This document shows, piece by piece, positions 62,103 to 64,000 of a stretch of DNA of 64,000 bases; the first letter of the stretch is position 1; every line of letters starts with the position of its first letter. A program made the translations under genes and the position numbers. The notes beneath the pieces were generated by a model that did not search any database, was not told the DNA's origin, and worked only from the letters and a program-made list of their open reading frames with translations. This DNA comes from Sipunculus nudus. Taxonomy: Eukaryota > Annelida > Sipuncula > Golfingiida > Sipunculidae. Location: contig CM049319.1 of assembly GCA_026874595.1 (NCBI GenBank), forward strand, positions 5,856,601 to 5,920,600, written 5' to 3'.

Positions 62103-63720
62103 GCAAAATACCCCAAGCTTAGCTCATATGTATATATATAAGTATGTATAACATTTTTTAAATGTACTCACGTTTACACTTTCCTTGACTCATATTTACG
62201 TCATCGAACAAAATGGCCGCTGAGCCGCTTTCTCGTTTCCATACCACGTGATATTCACCAGCCGGAAGTGAAACCCACACACGTTGCCAGTCCGTTGAAT
62301 GTCTGAATGTTAGCGATCGCCAGTGTTTAATAATTCCATTTGCCTGAGCCAGATACATGTAGAGTGTTGTTTTGTGAACCTCGTTATGATAAATCTTGAA
62401 ATTTATACATGCGCCGACATTTACTTTGATCTCGGGGGAGGCCAGTTCTACCGATTTACCAAACAGTGATGTGTCCCTCTCTACTGCAAGAAACCATCCT
62501 GCTAAAAGAAGGAAGTTTTAAAATAGTTTGTTTCTGCTTCACAGGCTTTCATGCATATTCATAGAGGAATAATGTTTTACATGACACCTTTTATTTTTAC
62601 ATGATCATTGCTTTGATTTTTACTCATAAAATACAGTTATATATTTAAATTTGCATTAGTTTTAAATGAATAGTCGCATTTAAATCATATATGTATATTA
62701 TAACTTTTATTAGAATAATCTTTTAACTGAAATTAGGTTTTTAAAACAATCACTTAAATGTACAAAATGTCAGTTGAAATTTGCATTTTATTAGAAATAT
62801 CCGTAAAAAACATACAATTATGCATTTTGAGTTGAAAAAATAAACAAAGAATAAACCCTGGGCATTCAAAGTTTGTTTGTCGTTGATTCATCCTTTGATA
62901 GGATTTACCATACTTACCATACAACTATATGCTATAACAACGCGTGAAAACGATATGTACATTTTTGGTATATTCCTCACATTGAGACTTGCCAAGTCGA
63001 TTCAATGGTTAAAACATAATTCCTCTAACAAACAGAGCCATCAAAATTACTATGGCGTGTCGCAAAGCTTAGAACAGGTACTGCCACATCGCGGAAATTT
63101 ATATAACTAAAGTACAGCTCTCTGGCCTACTATTTCATCGACTGGTAAACTCCACCGCTTATTTCAAGTATTTTGTAGTAAACGTTAATTCAAAAGCCCA
63201 AACAGGGCTACCTCAACTAGTATACAGATTCGTCTATTTAAATTTTAGGTTTCACTTGTGTGGGCAAAGGTATCCTATGATCACGTGACGGTGCTTGAAT
63301 ACTGTTTGTTTAGTATCAGTTACGAAACAAGTCAAGAAATAAAGGGGATTTCCATAATCAATAGACCCTTTGTTAAGGGGGAGCATGAATTCAGCAGTTA
63401 ATCTGAAATGCTAGCTAAAATCAGTGTGAACTGTCTTCGTACAAATTTTCAAAGTTACCACTGAATTATATAAAAATTCGAAATAAACTTATAACATTAT
63501 TTTAGAAACTTGTAATTAACTTAATCTACAATTATAATAAACACTTGTGAATAATCAACAATACAATATACATGCATGTATTTACCATTTGCATTCATTT
63601 TCGGCAGCGAGTTCCCTCCTTTACCGGTAGAGGTCGCCCGCTTCCATCGAGCACCGGTCGATGATTTATCTGTTGTGTACCCGCACCATCCAGTTTCAAA
63701 CGAACATGTAGCAGACGGAC
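49728..63720 (-). CDS. DEG/ENaC-type channel with MAM, LDLa and kringle modules in its ectodomain (5' end outside window), 17 exons
   Basis: Predicted plasma-membrane sodium or cation channel subunit. Numbering visible residues from the first complete codon: MAM 1 (about 1-153), LDLa (about 156-193), kringle (200-282), LDLa (282-320), kringle (about 323-400), LDLa (405-442), MAM 2 (443-586), Ser/Lys/Gln-rich linker (588-649), then DEG/ENaC blocks: GHTEELSLL plus CEFGKSSC (finger end), [18 protein letters not shown] and [17 protein letters not shown] (palm), a helical domain (about 760-1226), NVAVVKIRF (last palm strand), and TM2 [19 protein letters not shown] with the GLS filter at 1269-1271. 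Every exon join is phase-consistent and ends in TAA. Module exons A-J are all phase 1-1. TM1 should lie upstream, beyond the right edge. The cysteine-rich thumb of ASIC/ENaC is not recognisable. A minus-strand AATAAA lies near 49145-49150. The channel assignment is by motif reading, not by search. Confidence 0.85.
49979..50869. mobile_element. Non-autonomous hAT-type element, 891 bp
   Basis: Ends are inverted: TAGGGCTGTATC at the left and TAGGGCTGGGTATC (reverse complement) at the right. It is flanked by a perfect 8-bp duplication GTTCATAT (49971-49978 and 50870-50877), the length made by hAT transposases. Both ends are rich in ATCGATA/GTATCG repeats. No transposase frame is visible. It sits in the last intron of the channel gene. 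Confidence 0.88.
51322..51413 (-). CDS. Channel gene exon P: last palm strand before TM2
   Basis: [20 protein letters not shown] then [10 protein letters not shown]. Matches N...v.iyf..l.........y.....LL of DEG/ENaC, directly before the diGG motif. Acceptor TCATAG, donor GTATGT. Confidence 0.9.
51973..53396 (-). CDS. Channel gene exon O: 474-codon helical domain in place of the thumb
   Basis: The only long exon in the gene (1424 nt). It reads [20 protein letters not shown], then about 460 residues of helix-favouring sequence (many Leu, Gln, Arg, Glu; scarce Gly/Pro) such as [14 protein letters not shown]. Only six cysteines are visible (in RRICD, HFCF, TPCS, KMCQ, ESCA, GACA), against about ten in a typical ENaC/ASIC thumb. 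N-glycosylation motifs (NRTS, NESS, NLTE, NASD) fit an extracellular site. I recognise no family. The exon ends at ...DMEVTRK with donor AA|GTATGT; the open frame continues past it to a stop at 51894. Phases fit exons N and P. Confidence 0.83.
53769..53861 (-). CDS. Channel gene exon N: DEG/ENaC palm, PG motif
   Basis: [20 protein letters not shown] then [11 protein letters not shown]. Corresponds to .IH....P.......v.PG..t.i.v of the channel family. Donor GTTGTA is weak. Confidence 0.82.
54297..54388 (-). CDS. Channel gene exon M: DEG/ENaC palm strand
   Basis: [20 protein letters not shown] then [10 protein letters not shown]. Matches the family block GL...Lnv...eY......GikV. Acceptor TTTACAG, donor GTAAAC. 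Confidence 0.85.
54689..54777 (-). CDS. Channel gene exon L: finger-end cysteines and CFT motif
   Basis: [20 protein letters not shown] then SCFTVSSKK. Matches C.f.G..C........G.CfTFN of DEG/ENaC, with V-S in place of F-N. Acceptor TACAG, donor GTATGT. Confidence 0.82.
54778..55861 (-). other. Channel intron between exons L and K
   Basis: Nothing recognised. The part from about 55487 to 55861 aligns with 1519-1902 of the pseudogene. Confidence 0.6.
55862..55898 (-). CDS. Channel gene exon K: start of DEG/ENaC finger-end motif
   Basis: Thirty-seven nt, [11 protein letters not shown] plus a split Arg. Resembles GH...DML.SC of ASIC channels, and exon L supplies the Cys. A same-length copy at 1903-1939 reads IKGHTDELRLL, suggesting protein-level constraint. 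Donor GTAAGC. Confidence 0.8.
56393..56578 (-). CDS. Channel gene exon J: low-complexity linker
   Basis: Sixty-one codons rich in Ser, Lys, Gln, Glu and Thr ([20 protein letters not shown]...). No domain recognised. Phase 1 at both ends. A frameshifted copy at 2485-2660 supports its being an old exon of this gene family. Confidence 0.78.
56902..57243 (-). CDS. Channel gene exon I: C-terminal part of MAM 2
   Basis: [20 protein letters not shown] then SPG, C..FTYRS, VLWDL, W..I.V and [13 protein letters not shown] follow the MAM order. The usual DDI is replaced by LNHV, so this copy is diverged. Donor GTACGA. Confidence 0.85.
57671..57763 (-). CDS. Channel gene exon H: N-terminal part of MAM 2
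   Basis: [20 protein letters not shown] then [11 protein letters not shown]....LCGY......W.L is the MAM opening. Donor GTTGGA is weak, but the join to exon I ([13 protein letters not shown]) is in frame and restores the domain. Confidence 0.82.
58557..58653. repeat. Compound AT / GA microsatellite
   Basis: About 26 AT units followed by about 20 GA units, about 60 nt downstream of the exon G donor. Open frames of Tyr-Ile or Ser-Leu repeats here are artefacts. Confidence 0.92.
58715..58834 (-). CDS. Channel gene exon G: LDLa module 3 (complete)
   Basis: [20 protein letters not shown] then [14 protein letters not shown]: a textbook LDLa with six cysteines and the acidic calcium site. Phase 1 at both ends, donor GTATGT. 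Confidence 0.96.
59354..59599 (-). CDS. Channel gene exon F: kringle 2
   Basis: [41 protein letters not shown] and [10 protein letters not shown] carry all six kringle cysteines. I took donor AACG|GTACAA: the alternative T|GTAACG four bases earlier would remove the last Cys. Confidence 0.94.
59930..60043 (-). CDS. Channel gene exon E: LDLa module 2 (lacks the first disulfide)
   Basis: [20 protein letters not shown] then [12 protein letters not shown]. The calcium-cage residues (D..DC.D.SDE) are intact. The first Cys of the exon completes kringle 1 and the third LDLa Cys is Ser-Val. A decayed copy lies at 4656-4773. Confidence 0.93.
60456..60722 (-). CDS. Channel gene exon D: kringle 1
   Basis: [34 protein letters not shown] and RWQYCYAPK match the kringle consensus, six cysteines with the last split over the exon border. 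Donor GTGAGT falls inside the final Cys codon (T|GT), completed by exon E. Triple-loop module used in protein binding. Confidence 0.95.
61415..61528 (-). CDS. Channel gene exon C: LDLa module 1 (four-cysteine form)
   Basis: [20 protein letters not shown] then C..NADE...C. The CDG..DC....DE calcium-site pattern is clear. The usual first and third cysteines are missing together, which are the pair that bond in LDLa. Confidence 0.92.
62172..62501 (-). CDS. Channel gene exon B: C-terminal part of MAM 1
   Basis: [42 protein letters not shown] and [13 protein letters not shown] match the MAM pattern SP.........C..F.Y......W.......W........iAlDDI....G.C. Donor GTGAGT. Confidence 0.9.
62502..63585 (-). 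other. Channel intron within MAM 1
   Basis: AT-rich sequence; no exon, repeat array or mobile element recognised. The introns 59600-59929, 60044-60455, 60723-61414 and 61529-62171 are likewise empty apart from a short AT tract near 62062-62101. Confidence 0.55.
63586..63720 (-). CDS. Channel gene exon A: N-terminal part of MAM 1
   Basis: [20 protein letters not shown] then W, matching the CdFE..lCG......W start of MAM domains (about 150-residue extracellular adhesion modules). Acceptor CAACAG, donor GTAAAT. Phase 1 at both ends. It is the most 5' exon seen here. Confidence 0.85.
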
Positions 63721-63899
63721 CTGTTGCAGAAGCAGTGTAAATCGTAAACGTTCAGAAAACACTCAAAGTTTAAATTAAAGCTGTCTATCACTTTGTATCT
63801 CCAAGGAAGTAGCAATAAGCAGAGGAGGTGTCTCTGTCTATGTTTGCATGAGCGCATGCTTGCATGTCAAGCCAGTGTATAATTGTATACATATACATA

Positions 63900-63901
<2 letters not shown>

Positions 63902-63947
<46 letters not shown>
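63902..63947. repeat. AT microsatellite
   Basis: About 22 AT units upstream of channel exon A, in the intron running off the right edge. Confidence 0.92.
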
Positions 63948-63951
<4 letters not shown>

Positions 63952-64000
63952 TGTGTATATGAGTATGTGTATTTGTATGTGTATATATGATACGCTGTAT

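Noticed and set aside
1-64000. Prokaryotic-type features (operons, ribosome binding sites, CRISPR arrays, attachment sites)
   Set aside because: Spliced eukaryotic genes throughout; the only spaced repeats are minisatellites without unique spacers.

Overview
The window is eukaryotic and looks like AT-rich nuclear DNA of a marine invertebrate, most likely a mollusc or another lophotrochozoan. This is an inference from the intron-exon structure, the long AT dinucleotide tracts, MITE- and SINE-like repeats and the domain repertoire. All genes I can support lie on the minus strand. The coding sequence is split into many short exons, so few stretches without a stop codon are informative alone. I joined exons by matching GT(GC)-AG borders, codon phase and family motifs.

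Layout on the minus strand, from high to low coordinates. (1) 63720-49728: seventeen exons of a gene whose 5' end lies beyond the right edge of the window. The 1303 visible residues read MAM, LDLa, kringle, LDLa, kringle, LDLa, MAM, linker, then the C-terminal half of a DEG/ENaC (amiloride-sensitive, degenerin/ASIC) channel: end of the finger, central palm strands, a large helical block where the thumb should be, last palm strand, and TM2 with a GLS filter. (2) 44168-8404: a complete 21-exon gene for a 699-residue M13 (neprilysin/ECE-like) zinc metallopeptidase with a signal-peptide-like start, HELGH and ENIAD zinc motifs and a C-terminal CVIW. All 20 joins are phase-consistent. (3) about 4890-1: a decayed, unprocessed duplicate of the 3' part of the channel gene, with lost splice sites, a nonsense codon, frameshifts and several missing exons.

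Introns and spacers carry the repeats: an 891-bp hAT-type element with a perfect 8-bp target duplication in the last intron of the channel gene; three MITE-like elements and one possible degraded copy sharing an ACAGGCGCTT end; two foldback elements; tRNA-derived SINE-like sequences; 31-bp and 29-bp minisatellites in the peptidase introns; and many simple repeats.

The two intact genes are not obviously one pathway. The peptidase is predicted to cleave peptides outside the cell; the other gene is predicted to be a surface cation channel with a very large adhesion-like ectodomain. A link between them (peptide gating and peptide removal) is speculation from proximity only. The strongest candidate for something undescribed is the channel architecture, particularly the replacement of the cysteine-rich thumb by a single-exon helical domain of about 470 residues.
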